DNA of 43,381 nucleotides from Candidatus Gastranaerophilales bacterium. Lineage in GTDB: Bacteria; Cyanobacteriota; Vampirovibrionia; Gastranaerophilales; Gastranaerophilaceae. Of the stretch, positions 15,955 to 24,832 are shown one piece after another. The translations under genes were made by a program, and so were the position numbers. Position 1 is the first letter of the stretch; each line of letters starts with the position of its first letter. The notes below the pieces were generated by a model, which searched no databases, was not told where the DNA came from, and saw nothing but the letters and a program-made list of their open reading frames with translations. The DNA lies in assembly GCA_944325185.1 (NCBI GenBank), contig CALUZA010000037.1, forward strand, positions 1-43,381, read 5' to 3'.

Positions 15955-17366
15955 TTATATCTCCCGAATAACGCTATAAAAATAGCTAAAAGTGTAAATA
16001 TAGCAAAGATTATTAAAATATTTCTTATGTTTTTTATTCTGTCTTTTCTTTTGATTTTTATTGTAAAAAGAGAAATTATTGTATCGATTATTTTTATTGG
16101 GGCAAGTAAAATATTTTGAATAATTTTTTTATCTGTTAAATCGACTAGATTTGAAATTTTATGAGGAAAAACCTCAAATAGCACGATATGTATTTTTTCT
16201 AAAATAAAACCTTTGTGTTTTGATATGAGTGCTTTGTTTAAACCGTTTTTGTCTTTCATAAAAAGAATCATTAGGATAAATAAAATTATAAAATTTAAGC
16301 CAAGGTATATAAAAAACAATTCTTCTTTTTTTGTTATGAGGTAAAATGAACAAAATGCACAGTTTATAATTGAAATTAAATTTCCGAAAATTATTTTAAA
16401 ATTCTTTTCAAAGAAAATGAAAATCAAAGACATCAAACTTGATAATATAAATAAAATTATTAAATAATCTTGTAATTTATCCGAAAGTTCGACAAAAGGC
16501 AAGGTTTTAAAAAATATATATATTCCAACAAGCGCATTAGCAATTGTTATGCTTGACAAGTATAGAATATTCGATGAATTTGCAAGAAAACTTGAATAAC
16601 AATTGAGCGGAAATATAAAAAGTCTGCTCATAAAAGCAATAATAAATCCCAAGGCTGCAATTTTGAATTCAAATGGGTTTGAAATTCCGTATGTGTAGCT
16701 TGTGATGATATTTAGTTCATTAAAATTCAGTGCAGTAGAATTTATGTATCCTTCTGATAAAACCGCATATTTAAATAAAATCAGTATGCTTATTAATAGC
16801 GAAAAATCTCCTATTGTAGTTATTCTTTGAAATCTTGATGTATTAAAATTTGCATTGCTTTTGAAGATATCAAAATATGAAAATATGTATATAATTAGTC
16901 CTTCTAAAATTAAAAAAGTTATAAATTGAAATAAATTTAAAGAAGAAAAAAGCATATACGTATTAAAGCTGAGAGTTGAAAGAAAAATATAGAAACGTTG
17001 TTTTGTAAATAAAAATTGTTTTTTCTTATCAAAATAAAATTTTGCATATAACGAAAGAATGGCAAAAGTAAAGCTTGAGAAAACAAGAAAATATATATTG
17101 TTTTGATTAATGGTTATCCCAAAGTCAAGAGATATATTGTTGAAATTAAAAGCAGGTAAGCTTATGTTAAATATGCTATTGTCAAAAGTAATTAAAGATG
17201 TCTGAAAGGTAAAAAAAGTTAAACTTATTATGTTTATTATGATTGAAGCAAGATTTAGAATTGTTTTATTAACATAAGAGAGTCTTATTCTTGCAATTAA
17301 AAGGTAAATAGCATAAACAATCGGAAGAAATATTGCAGCTAAACAACTAAAAATACTAATATCCAT
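15948..17366 (-). CDS. NuoL/NdhF-like antiporter-family membrane protein, orphan
   Basis: A 472-residue membrane protein, shorter than NuoL (about 610), first gene of the trio. 'EGLIIYIFSYFDIF' followed by 'SRFQRITTIGDFSLLISI' aligns with NuoL 'WEGVGLCSYLL...AFIVNRIGDFG' and keeps the helix-5 Glu (Glu155). The helix-7 segment 'MSRLFIFPLNCYSSFLA' aligns without gaps to 'GKSAQ.PL.TWL.DAM' and puts Arg248 in place of Lys. Nineteen residues after 'PL', Ile273 replaces the helix-8 His. A C-terminal segment with 'DLTDKKIIQNILLAPIKI' recalls NuoL 'DxxxIDGxVN', and one last helix follows. The long lateral helix of NuoL cannot be present in full. It is divergent from proS. Confidence 0.78.
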   Translation of the reverse strand: MDISIFSCLAAIFLPIVYAIYLLIARIRLSYVNKTILNLASIIINIISLTFFTFQTSLITFDNSIFNISLPAFNFNNISLDFGITINQNNIYFLVFSSFTFAILSLYAKFYFDKKKQFLFTKQRFYIFLSTLSFNTYMLFSSLNLFQFITFLILEGLIIYIFSYFDIFKSNANFNTSRFQRITTIGDFSLLISILILFKYAVLSEGYINSTALNFNELNIITSYTYGISNPFEFKIAALGFIIAFMSRLFIFPLNCYSSFLANSSNILYLSSITIANALVGIYIFFKTLPFVELSDKLQDYLIILFILSSLMSLIFIFFEKNFKIIFGNLISIINCAFCSFYLITKKEELFFIYLGLNFIILFILMILFMKDKNGLNKALISKHKGFILEKIHIVLFEVFPHKISNLVDLTDKKIIQNILLAPIKIIDTIISLFTIKIKRKDRIKNIRNILIIFAIFTLLAIFIALFGRYKC

Positions 17367-17484
17367 AGAATTTATTATATAATTTTTTAGTTTAAAGGCA
17401 AACTTTTTTAATATAAAGTTTATTTTAAAAAGCTTTTGAGCTAGTATTGAGATATAACAAATAAACGGGAGTATAGATATTATT

Positions 17485-19188
17485 ATGAAAATGTCACAGC
17501 TGTTTGTCCAAACATTAAGAGAATTTCCAAATGATGCAGAGGCTATTTCACATAAATTGCTTGTAAGAGCGGGTTATATTAAAAAATTAGCAAATGGTAT
17601 TTATACATATTTGCCTTTAGCTCAAAGAGTTCTAACAAAAATTTCTAATATCGTAAGAGAAGAAATGGATGCAACAGGCGCGCAAGAAATGCTTATGCCA
17701 TTTGTTCAGCCTGCTGAGCTGTGGCAAAAATCAGGCAGATGGAATGTATACGGTAAAGAGCTTTTAAGATGTACAGACAGGCACGATAACGAAATGTGTC
17801 TTGCTCCTACTCATGAGGAAGTTGTTACTTCGGTTGTAAGCGATATAGTAAGTTCATATAAACAACTACCCTTAAATGTTTATCATATTCAATTAAAGTT
17901 TAGAGATGAAATTCGTCCTCGTTTCGGTCTTTTAAGAGGTAGAGAATTTATTATGAAGGATGCGTATAGTTTTCATACTTCTCAGGAAGATCTAGACAGA
18001 GAATATGAGGTTATGGGTAGAGCATATACAAATATATTCAAAAGGTGTGGTCTTGAAACACGTGCTGTGCAATCAGATTCGGGTGCAATTGGCGGAAGCG
18101 TATCACATGAGTATATGGTTTTAACTGATACTGCAGTGGGTGAAAATGATGTTTTTTATTGTGATGAATGTGGATATAGCGCAAATTCAAATCACGCAGA
18201 ATCCTTTCTTCCCGTTGAAGAAGTTGATGGCGGGTTTGATGAAGAAAAACTTGTTGATACTCCTAATGTTAAAACAATTGAAGAATTATCAAAATTTTTA
18301 AATGTTAATGAAAATTGCATTTTAAAGGCTGTTGCATATATTGCAGATTCTAAACCTGTAATTGCAATGATTAGAGGTGATAAAGAAATTGAAGAAACAA
18401 AATTATTGAATGCACTTAATGCACTTGAAATTCGTCCTATGGAAAATGAGGAAATAGCACAGTTTTTAAATTCTTGTGCAGGATTTATTTCATATAGAGA
18501 TGTTGATACTTCAAAAGTCAGAGTTCTTTTTGATAAGTCATCAAAAGGCATGAAGAATTTTGTTTTAGGTGCAAATATAAAGGACAAACATTATGTAGGT
18601 TCTAATTTACCGGAAAATATTGATTTTGTTGATATATCTTGCGTAAAAGCAGGCGAATATTGTCCAGTGTGCAAAAAGCCGTTGAAGATGACAAGAGGTA
18701 TTGAAGTTGGTAATATTTTCCAATTGGGTACAAAATATTCTAAGCCAATGAATGCTTGTTATACAGATAGCGAAGGGCAATTAAAACCTTATATAATGGG
18801 TTGTTATGGTATTGGCATAACTCGTACAATGGCTGCAGCTATTGAAAAATATCATGATGATTTTGGTATAATTTGGCCAAAAGAAATTGCGCCGTATCAT
18901 GTTGATGTTGTTCCGGTTAATATAGATGACGAAGTTCAATCTAAAGTTGCCTATGATTTATATGAAAAATTGAATAATCTTGGAATTGAAACAGTTATAG
19001 ATGATAGAAATGATAGAGCCGGTGTAAAATTTAAAGATGCAGACTTGATTGGTTTTCCGATAAGAATTACGGTGGGTAAAACTATATCAGAAGGACTGGT
19101 TGAATTTAAAACCAGAAATGATGGTGTTGTTGTAAAAATAACTCCAGATGAAGCAATAGAAAAATGCCAAAAAATCCTCTTAAATTAA
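17485..19188 (+). CDS. proS: ProS: prolyl-tRNA synthetase (bacterial type)
   Basis: Class II aminoacyl-tRNA synthetase that charges tRNA(Pro); 567 residues, normal for the bacterial form. The start 'MKMSQLFVQTLREFPNDAEA' and 'GIYTYLPLAQRVL' are typical. Motif 2 is seen around 'FRDEIRPRFGLLRGREFIMKDAYSFH' (broken here by the family's usual spacing), and motif 3 in 'GCYGIGITRTMAA'. Residues about 225-385 hold the YbaK-like editing insertion ('LKAVAYIADSKPVIAMIRGD'), and the anticodon-binding domain is C-terminal ('VDVVPVN'). The start could be the first or third codon, since both are ATG; GGGAG lies rather far upstream (13 bases). It overlaps gatD by 25 bases. No T-box structure was seen in the 118-base leader. 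Confidence 0.96.
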   Translation: MKMSQLFVQTLREFPNDAEAISHKLLVRAGYIKKLANGIYTYLPLAQRVLTKISNIVREEMDATGAQEMLMPFVQPAELWQKSGRWNVYGKELLRCTDRHDNEMCLAPTHEEVVTSVVSDIVSSYKQLPLNVYHIQLKFRDEIRPRFGLLRGREFIMKDAYSFHTSQEDLDREYEVMGRAYTNIFKRCGLETRAVQSDSGAIGGSVSHEYMVLTDTAVGENDVFYCDECGYSANSNHAESFLPVEEVDGGFDEEKLVDTPNVKTIEELSKFLNVNENCILKAVAYIADSKPVIAMIRGDKEIEETKLLNALNALEIRPMENEEIAQFLNSCAGFISYRDVDTSKVRVLFDKSSKGMKNFVLGANIKDKHYVGSNLPENIDFVDISCVKAGEYCPVCKKPLKMTRGIEVGNIFQLGTKYSKPMNACYTDSEGQLKPYIMGCYGIGITRTMAAAIEKYHDDFGIIWPKEIAPYHVDVVPVNIDDEVQSKVAYDLYEKLNNLGIETVIDDRNDRAGVKFKDADLIGFPIRITVGKTISEGLVEFKTRNDGVVVKITPDEAIEKCQKILLN

Positions 19189-19901
19189 AAATAGCATATC
19201 TCTATCCGGATATCTTGAAAAGTGATTGTGACAGAGCAAATGTTGAAACTTTTTTCCAACGCTCAAAATGGAGAGATATCGATATTTCTGTGCATGAAAT
19301 TTTCGGGAACGATAAGGTGCAAGCTTCAAAGTATGATTTTTACTACATGGGTGGTTCAAATACGCAAGCTTTGGATGTTGCATTAAAATATTTAAAACAA
19401 AATGAGGACGAATTACATGTTGCTTCAATCTCTTCTGTGCCTATGCTTGTTGTGAATTGCGGATATCAATTGTTTGGCAATTTTTATCAATTACATAATC
19501 AAGCTCCAATTGAAGGTTTGAAAATTTTAGATGTGGATTCAATAGCGAGTAAAGTTAGACACTTTGGAAATGTTGTCGGAAATTGCGAGTTTTTAAAAAA
19601 CAGGCTTGTGGTAGGCTATGAAAACCATGGCATTTTGACTTATTTAAAATCAGGGGTTAGTCCTTTTTTGATTTTAAAAGAAGGACTTGGTAATAACGGG
19701 CGGGATAAGACCGAGGGAGCAAGATTTAATAATGTTATAGGGACTTATCTAACAGGACCGATTTTAGCTCAAAATCCTCACTTGTGTGATTTTTTAATTG
19801 CAACGGCGTTAAGGATTAAATATAAATGCAGAATTCCTTTAACAAGGCTTGTTGATGATATTGAATGGTATTCTCATAATTATATTTTAGATTTAAAGTA
19901 A
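19164..19901 (+). CDS. gatD: GatD-like lipid II glutamine amidotransferase subunit
   Basis: Class I (triad-type) glutaminase of the CobB/CobQ group. GatD supplies ammonia to MurT for amidation of the D-Glu of lipid II. The nucleophile is Cys99 in 'VNCGYQLFG'; 'VVGYENHG', 'GNNGRDKTEGA' and 'VIGTYLTGPILAQNP' follow in GatD order, and the 245-residue length fits. In this family I expect 'GTYLHGP', with the His as the second catalytic residue; here the position is Thr197. Either another His (for example His155 in 'ENHG') serves, or the glutaminase is impaired. The gene overlaps the proS end by 25 bases and murT is not adjacent, whereas murT-gatD is the usual pair. Confidence 0.85.
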   Translation: MPKNPLKLKIAYLYPDILKSDCDRANVETFFQRSKWRDIDISVHEIFGNDKVQASKYDFYYMGGSNTQALDVALKYLKQNEDELHVASISSVPMLVVNCGYQLFGNFYQLHNQAPIEGLKILDVDSIASKVRHFGNVVGNCEFLKNRLVVGYENHGILTYLKSGVSPFLILKEGLGNNGRDKTEGARFNNVIGTYLTGPILAQNPHLCDFLIATALRIKYKCRIPLTRLVDDIEWYSHNYILDLK

Positions 19902-19936
19902 TTTAAAAAAAATTTTGTCTGTGGTAAAAATAATTT

Positions 19937-20704
19937 ATGCTTTTAGTGATTGATATTGGAAATACGAATACTTCTATAGGGATTTTTGATAAAGATGAAC
20001 TTGTAAAAAAATACAGTTTTTCATCGGATATCAAGAAAACAGATGATGAATACGGTATTATGCTTCTTTCGGTTTTAGGTCATGGGAATATGCTTTCTAA
20101 GATTGAAGGGGCGATTGTTTCTTCGGTTGTACCTCAGCTGTGTGAAGTATTTAAAAATGCTATATATAAATACCTTAATATACAAGCAATAAGTCTTTCT
20201 TATAAGTCAAAATTGCCTGTAAAACTTGCATTAAATAATAACCGAGAAATTGGTGCAGATAGAATTGCAAATGCAAGTGCTGTATGTTTAAAATATAAGC
20301 TTCCTGCCATAGTTATTGATTTTGGTACAGCTACAACGTTTGATATTGTTGATGAAAATGCTAATTTTATCGGCGGGATTATAGCTCCCGGTCTTAAAAT
20401 ACAAGCGAATTCACTGTCACAATTTACATCAAAACTGCCAAAACTTAAAATTGAAGCTCCGAAAAGCGCAATAGGGAAAGATACTATCTCTGCAATGCTT
20501 TCAGGGATTGTTTTGGGACATGCTGCTATGATTGAGGGTATGATAAAAAAATGCGAGGCCGAACTTTCTAAAAAAGCAACGATTGTTGCAACAGGCGGAT
20601 TTTCACCGGTTTTATTTGAAAATATGGACAATGTATTAAATTATATTGATAAAGATTTAACTTTGTTTGGTTTAAAAGAACTTTACTATATTAATAAGGA
20701 ATAA
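19937..20704 (+). CDS. coaX: CoaX: type III pantothenate kinase
   Basis: ATP-dependent phosphorylation of pantothenate, first step of coenzyme A synthesis; cytoplasmic, ASKHA fold. The phosphate-binding 'DIGNTNTSIGIF' is at residue 5, 'GADRIANA' near 104 contains the catalytic Asp, and 'DFGTATTFDIV' near 127 is the second nucleotide-binding motif. 'GGIIAPGL' follows. At 255 residues it has the usual length. It lies 35 bases after gatD and 3 bases before dut, in the same direction, so proS-gatD-coaX-dut probably form one transcript. Confidence 0.95.
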   Translation: MLLVIDIGNTNTSIGIFDKDELVKKYSFSSDIKKTDDEYGIMLLSVLGHGNMLSKIEGAIVSSVVPQLCEVFKNAIYKYLNIQAISLSYKSKLPVKLALNNNREIGADRIANASAVCLKYKLPAIVIDFGTATTFDIVDENANFIGGIIAPGLKIQANSLSQFTSKLPKLKIEAPKSAIGKDTISAMLSGIVLGHAAMIEGMIKKCEAELSKKATIVATGGFSPVLFENMDNVLNYIDKDLTLFGLKELYYINKE

Positions 20705-20707
20705 GAA

Positions 20708-21163
20708 ATGCAAACTATGGAAAAATTGACTTTAAAAATTAAAAGATTAGATAATTTTGTTTCAATGCCTGAGTATAAGACATCAGGCGCTTCTGCGATG
20801 GATTTAATTGCGGCAATAGATGAGGATATTGTTATTCCCGCAGGGGAAATCAGAATGATACCAACCGGTATTGCAATAGAATTGCCTCATAATACTGAAG
20901 CACAAGTAAGGTCACGTTCGGGACTTGCAATCAAAAAAGGTATTGCGGTTGTAAATGGCATAGGGACAATTGATGAAGATTACAGGGGTGAAATTTGCGT
21001 AGGTTTAATTAATCATTCAAAGGTTGATTTTACTGTACAAAGAGGTGATAGAATAGCTCAAATGGCAATTATGGAAGTCTTAAAACCTGAAATTGTAATT
21101 GCAGACGATTTGTCGGATACTCAAAGAGCTGCCGGCGGTTTTGGTTCAACAGGAGTTAAATAG
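20708..21163 (+). CDS. dut: Dut: deoxyuridine 5'-triphosphate nucleotidohydrolase
   Basis: Trimeric dUTPase that hydrolyses dUTP to dUMP and PPi, keeping uracil out of DNA and feeding dTMP synthesis. All five family motifs are present: 'GASAMDLIA' (motif 1), 'RSRSGLA' (motif 2), 'GTIDEDYRGEI' with the catalytic Asp (motif 3), 'GDRIAQM' (motif 4) and the C-terminal 'AAGGFGSTG' arm (motif 5). It is 151 residues long. AAGGA overlaps the coaX stop and lies about 6-7 bases from the ATG at 20708, which favours that start over the ATG three codons later. The following helicase gene begins 38 bases downstream. Confidence 0.97.
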   Translation: MQTMEKLTLKIKRLDNFVSMPEYKTSGASAMDLIAAIDEDIVIPAGEIRMIPTGIAIELPHNTEAQVRSRSGLAIKKGIAVVNGIGTIDEDYRGEICVGLINHSKVDFTVQRGDRIAQMAIMEVLKPEIVIADDLSDTQRAAGGFGSTGVK

Positions 21164-21201
21164 TTTTGAATAAAACATTTAAACTTTGGAATTATTAAAA
21201 T

Positions 21202-23532
21202 ATGTACGGATTTAATTTTGAGCTTGATGATTTCCAAAAGGAAGCGATAAATCATATTGAAAACGGTAAAAGTGTTGTAGTTTGTGCCCCGACGGGCGCA
21301 GGAAAGACTTGTATTGCGCAAAGTGCAATACATTTGGCACTTGAAAAGGGCGAAAGAATATTTTACACTACTCCCCTTAAAGCACTTTCAAATCAAAAAT
21401 TTAATGATTTTTCAAAATTATACGGGAGTGATAATGTAGGACTTTTGACGGGCGATACAACCATAAACAGAGATGCTCAAATTGTTGTAATGACAACGGA
21501 AGTATTTAGAAATATGCTTTATGGTACTACCTTTGGAACAGTTAAAGATAATTTAAAAGAAGTTCGCTATGTTGTGCTTGATGAAGTTCATTACATGAAT
21601 GATGAATCCAGAGGAACTGTATGGGAAGAAAGTATTATATATTGTCCTGTAAATATTCAAATAATAGCCTTGAGTGCAACCGTTAAAAATTCAAGACAAT
21701 TAACGGATTGGATCAATACTGTTCATTCCAAAACAGAACTTGTATACACGGATTTTCGTCCCGTACCTTTAAGATTTTTTTATTACGATAGTTCAAAACC
21801 GGATACAATTTTGCCTTTGTTAACTCCGGACGGAAAATTGAATAAAAAAATTAAACCTGAATCAAAATATAAATATTTTAATAAAAAAGAAAAGGTGAAA
21901 AATCCTACCGTAAGTGTTATACAAGCTTTGCATGATAAAAATATGCTGCCTTGCATTTATTTTACTTTTTCCAGAAAAAAATGCGACGAGAATGCAAACA
22001 GATGTTTGAAATTGGATTTGTTGACCAAAGAGGAAAGAATTAAGTTAAACCAAGAGGTTGATGATTATATTAAGGAAAATCCTTATCTTGAAAACAATCC
22101 TCAAATTGATTTAATTAAATCAGGAATTGCCTCTCATCATGCGGGACTTTTGCCTTCTTGGAAAGCGCTTGTTGAAAAATTATTTCAAAAAGGCTTAATT
22201 AAGGTTGTTTTTGCAACAGAAACTCTTGCAGCAGGAATTAACATGCCTGCAAGAACCACTATAATAAGTGCAATTTCAAAAAGAACGGATTCCGGTCATA
22301 GGATGTTGAGTGCAAATGAGTTTTTGCAAATGTCAGGTAGAGCCGGTCGTAGAGGTATGGATGAAATTGGTTATGTTGTAATTATAGGTACACCCTTCCA
22401 GACTCCTGAAGAAGTTGCAAATCTTGTAAAATCAGACGCTAACCCCTTGGAAAGTAAGTTTTCGCCTTCATATTCAATGGTTTTAAATCTTTTGCAAAGG
22501 TTTTCTATTGATGAAGCTAAAGAACTTATTTTTAAGACTTTTGGTTATTTTTCATCCACAGACAGACTTACTCCGTTAATCAAGAAAAAAGAAAAAAGAT
22601 TTGAAGATATTAAAAATATTCACGATTTTACATGCAGGTGGAATTTGAATGATGATGATTTTGAAACATATAATAAGTTAAAAAATCAATTTGTTCAAAT
22701 GAGGACTTTATACAAAACTCTCAAACGACAAGCAAAAGGCAAATACAAAAATCCGAATAATGCACCAGAAGTTGTTGAGTTTTATGAAAAATCAAAAGAG
22801 CTTCAAAGAAAAATTGAAGGTTATGGCTGCAATACTTGTAAAATATATAAGAAACATAAAAAATGTCTTGAATTAACTCAAAGGTATTTGAAAGACATAA
22901 AACTTTTGGATAAGGAAATTGAATTTCAAAAGGATGTATATTGGCAAAAATTCTTATCACATAAATTAATCTTGGAAAAAACAGGAAATCTTTCGGATGA
23001 TTTTCCAACCGATAGAGGAAAAATAACAATGGCTTTAAGATGTGAGAATGAATTGTATTTGTCGGAAATTATTTTATCCGGTTTATTGGATAACCTTTCT
23101 GTTATTGAATTGGCTTCTGTTATTTGCGCAATAATAAGTGAAGATGTTAGAAATATTGATGAAGTTCCCGCTAAACCTTGTTCAAAAACGGTCAGAAAAG
23201 TTTTAAATCAAATTAAAGATATAAGAAGAAAAATATTTCTTATGGAAAGAGATAATAAAATTGAAAATCCAATGTATATAAATACTCATTTTTGCTATTT
23301 TATCGAATATTGGATAGGTGCTAATTTAAATCCTGATAATAATCCTGTTGAAACTTGGGAAAATATGTTTTCAGATACGGAATTTTCGCAAGGAGATGTG
23401 GTTAGAACATTTAAACGTGTTATTGATATTTTAAGACAATTTACAATTTTAGATAATATAAATGAAAATTTAAAATTAAATGCAAAGGCTGCAATTAAAT
23501 TGATAAATATTGAACCTGTTAATGTAGATTAA
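21202..23532 (+). CDS. Ski2/Mtr4-like DExH RNA helicase
   Basis: A 776-residue superfamily 2 helicase. Walker A 'APTGAGKTC' is at 29-37, the 'TTPLKALSNQK' motif Ia follows, Walker B is 'DEVH' at 127-130, motif III is 'LSATV', and motif VI is 'QMSGRAGRRGMD' near 380. A C-terminal DSHCT-like region ('LYLSEIILSGLLDNLSVIELASV') places it with the Ski2/Mtr4 branch, which in bacteria is common in cyanobacteria and actinobacteria. A Cys-containing segment near residue 540 ('GCNTCKIYKKHKKC') could bind a metal. RNA processing or turnover is the likely role. Its stop codon overlaps that of the convergent yqeK gene by 4 bases. Confidence 0.9.
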   Translation: MYGFNFELDDFQKEAINHIENGKSVVVCAPTGAGKTCIAQSAIHLALEKGERIFYTTPLKALSNQKFNDFSKLYGSDNVGLLTGDTTINRDAQIVVMTTEVFRNMLYGTTFGTVKDNLKEVRYVVLDEVHYMNDESRGTVWEESIIYCPVNIQIIALSATVKNSRQLTDWINTVHSKTELVYTDFRPVPLRFFYYDSSKPDTILPLLTPDGKLNKKIKPESKYKYFNKKEKVKNPTVSVIQALHDKNMLPCIYFTFSRKKCDENANRCLKLDLLTKEERIKLNQEVDDYIKENPYLENNPQIDLIKSGIASHHAGLLPSWKALVEKLFQKGLIKVVFATETLAAGINMPARTTIISAISKRTDSGHRMLSANEFLQMSGRAGRRGMDEIGYVVIIGTPFQTPEEVANLVKSDANPLESKFSPSYSMVLNLLQRFSIDEAKELIFKTFGYFSSTDRLTPLIKKKEKRFEDIKNIHDFTCRWNLNDDDFETYNKLKNQFVQMRTLYKTLKRQAKGKYKNPNNAPEVVEFYEKSKELQRKIEGYGCNTCKIYKKHKKCLELTQRYLKDIKLLDKEIEFQKDVYWQKFLSHKLILEKTGNLSDDFPTDRGKITMALRCENELYLSEIILSGLLDNLSVIELASVICAIISEDVRNIDEVPAKPCSKTVRKVLNQIKDIRRKIFLMERDNKIENPMYINTHFCYFIEYWIGANLNPDNNPVETWENMFSDTEFSQGDVVRTFKRVIDILRQFTILDNINENLKLNAKAAIKLINIEPVNVD

Positions 23533-24140
23533 TCGTTATCTTTAAATAAGTATCCGACAGATGTAATTAAGTTATTGTATACATTTATTGTTTCAGGGCA
23601 AATGTAGAGTTGTCTTTTAATTAGGCTTTTAATTGTTTCTTTTGTGCATTTTAAAATTGCAATATCTAAACCTATTGTACCTTTGTTTTTTTCCAGAATT
23701 TTAAATATTTTTTTTGAATACTTTTCATCACGTTCATTGGGTTCAATTTTATCTGCTAAAAATATTATTTTATCAAAGGTTGTCATATCCACTTTGCCTA
23801 TCGTATGGTTTCTTATGGCTGAAATGATTTCTTTATCTTCGATTTCAAATATTTTTTTTGCAAGATATGCTCCTGCTATTGCATGATAAGTTTTTGGGTT
23901 TTTTAATTCGTGATTGCTATAACCTGTTTTAATTTTGTTGACTATAATATCATATAATTTATCATCACCAAGGTTTTTGGCTAAATCATGAACTAATCCC
24001 GCTAAGTATGCTTTATTTTCGTCCTGACTATACATTTTTGCAAGTTTTTTTGCACAATTCGCACAACCGATTGAATGTGAATATCTTTTAGTCGACAAAT
24101 TTTCTTTGAGCCAATTTTCTATAAAGTCCGTTGTTTTCAA
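23529..24140 (-). CDS. yqeK: YqeK-type HD-domain Ap4A hydrolase
   Basis: HD-domain phosphohydrolase of the YqeK family, which symmetrically cleaves diadenosine tetraphosphate to two ADP. Metal ligands are visible in order: 'KRYSHSIGCANCA' (first His), 'GLVHDLAKN' (the HD pair, near residue 51), 'YHAIAGAYLA' and 'AIRNHTIGK'; 'ADKIEPNERD' is the usual downstream Asp motif. The length of 203 residues is normal. It overlaps the 3' end of nadD by 53 bases in another frame, a conserved nadD-yqeK pairing. The common third partner rsfS does not follow, because the next gene is the convergent helicase. Confidence 0.92.
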   Translation of the reverse strand: MKTTDFIENWLKENLSTKRYSHSIGCANCAKKLAKMYSQDENKAYLAGLVHDLAKNLGDDKLYDIIVNKIKTGYSNHELKNPKTYHAIAGAYLAKKIFEIEDKEIISAIRNHTIGKVDMTTFDKIIFLADKIEPNERDEKYSKKIFKILEKNKGTIGLDIAILKCTKETIKSLIKRQLYICPETINVYNNLITSVGYLFKDND

Positions 24141-24696
24141 TGTATTCTTTAACCTCTTTTGTAACCAATCCTGTTATATTTTCTTGTTTTTCTATTCTTT
24201 TTCTTATTTCTTCGGATGATATATCAAGAAAATTAATATTTAAAATTTTATAGGTATATCCTTTGTTTTTGAAATATTCAAAGGCTTTTTCGTTTATTGT
24301 TTGTTTGTTTTTAAATCTTCTTGGAATAACTATGAAATTAAGATTTTCTTTTAAGAATTGCGCTTCTTTCCAACTTTCAATTTGAAAGAATTGATCATAA
24401 CCTATTATAAAATTTATTTTTTCTTTTTCATATTCAAGTAATTTTTGAATTGTTCTGTATGTATAGCTTGGTGGTTTTAGTTTTGATTCAATGTCTGAAA
24501 CATTTTCTTCGCCGACTGCTAATTTAACCATATTGTATCTGTGTATATAACTTAAAGTTTCGATGGTTGATTTGTGAGGTGGTAAATATGCAGGCACAAA
24601 GATAATTTTATCAAAACCACAAGCTTTTACTTGTCTTGCAATTTCAACGTGTCCTAAATGTATAGGGTTAAATGTTCCAAAAAAATAGCAGTTCAT
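24088..24696 (-). CDS. nadD: NadD: nicotinate-nucleotide adenylyltransferase
   Basis: Transfers AMP from ATP to nicotinate mononucleotide, giving deamido-NAD, in NAD synthesis. The nucleotidyltransferase start 'FFGTFNPIHLGHVEIA' contains the (T/H)xGH motif. 'FVPAYLPPHK' near residue 37 is the NaMN-binding segment, and 'ISSEEIRKRIE' near 165 is the ATP-binding ISSTxxR motif in a variant form. The length is 202 residues. The following yqeK starts inside its 3' end. Its start is 136 bases from the divergent rqcH start, and that gap is AT-rich with no clear paired promoter elements that I would defend. Confidence 0.95.
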   Translation of the reverse strand: MNCYFFGTFNPIHLGHVEIARQVKACGFDKIIFVPAYLPPHKSTIETLSYIHRYNMVKLAVGEENVSDIESKLKPPSYTYRTIQKLLEYEKEKINFIIGYDQFFQIESWKEAQFLKENLNFIVIPRRFKNKQTINEKAFEYFKNKGYTYKILNINFLDISSEEIRKRIEKQENITGLVTKEVKEYIENNGLYRKLAQRKFVD

Positions 24697-24832
24697 AATA
24701 TTATTTTACAATAAAATTTAATTTTAAAAACCGTTTGAAAAATTAATAATGCAATTTTACAGTGATATAATTTGCATTTATGAATATTGTTTAAAATCGT
24801 AAAAAATTGCTTTTTATCATATAATTTTTTAT

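Noticed and set aside
17367..17484. Possible T-box or other riboswitch before proS
   Set aside because: The leader is only 118 bases, AT-rich, and shows no specifier stem, T-box sequence or terminator hairpin.
18192..18587. 131-residue minus-strand ORF inside proS
   Set aside because: Antisense shadow of the ProS editing domain, Ser/Phe-rich and without a start signal.
24697..24832. Promoter pair in the nadD-rqcH intergenic region
   Set aside because: Several TATAAT-like words are present, but none has a -35 box at acceptable spacing; in DNA this AT-rich such words are expected by chance.
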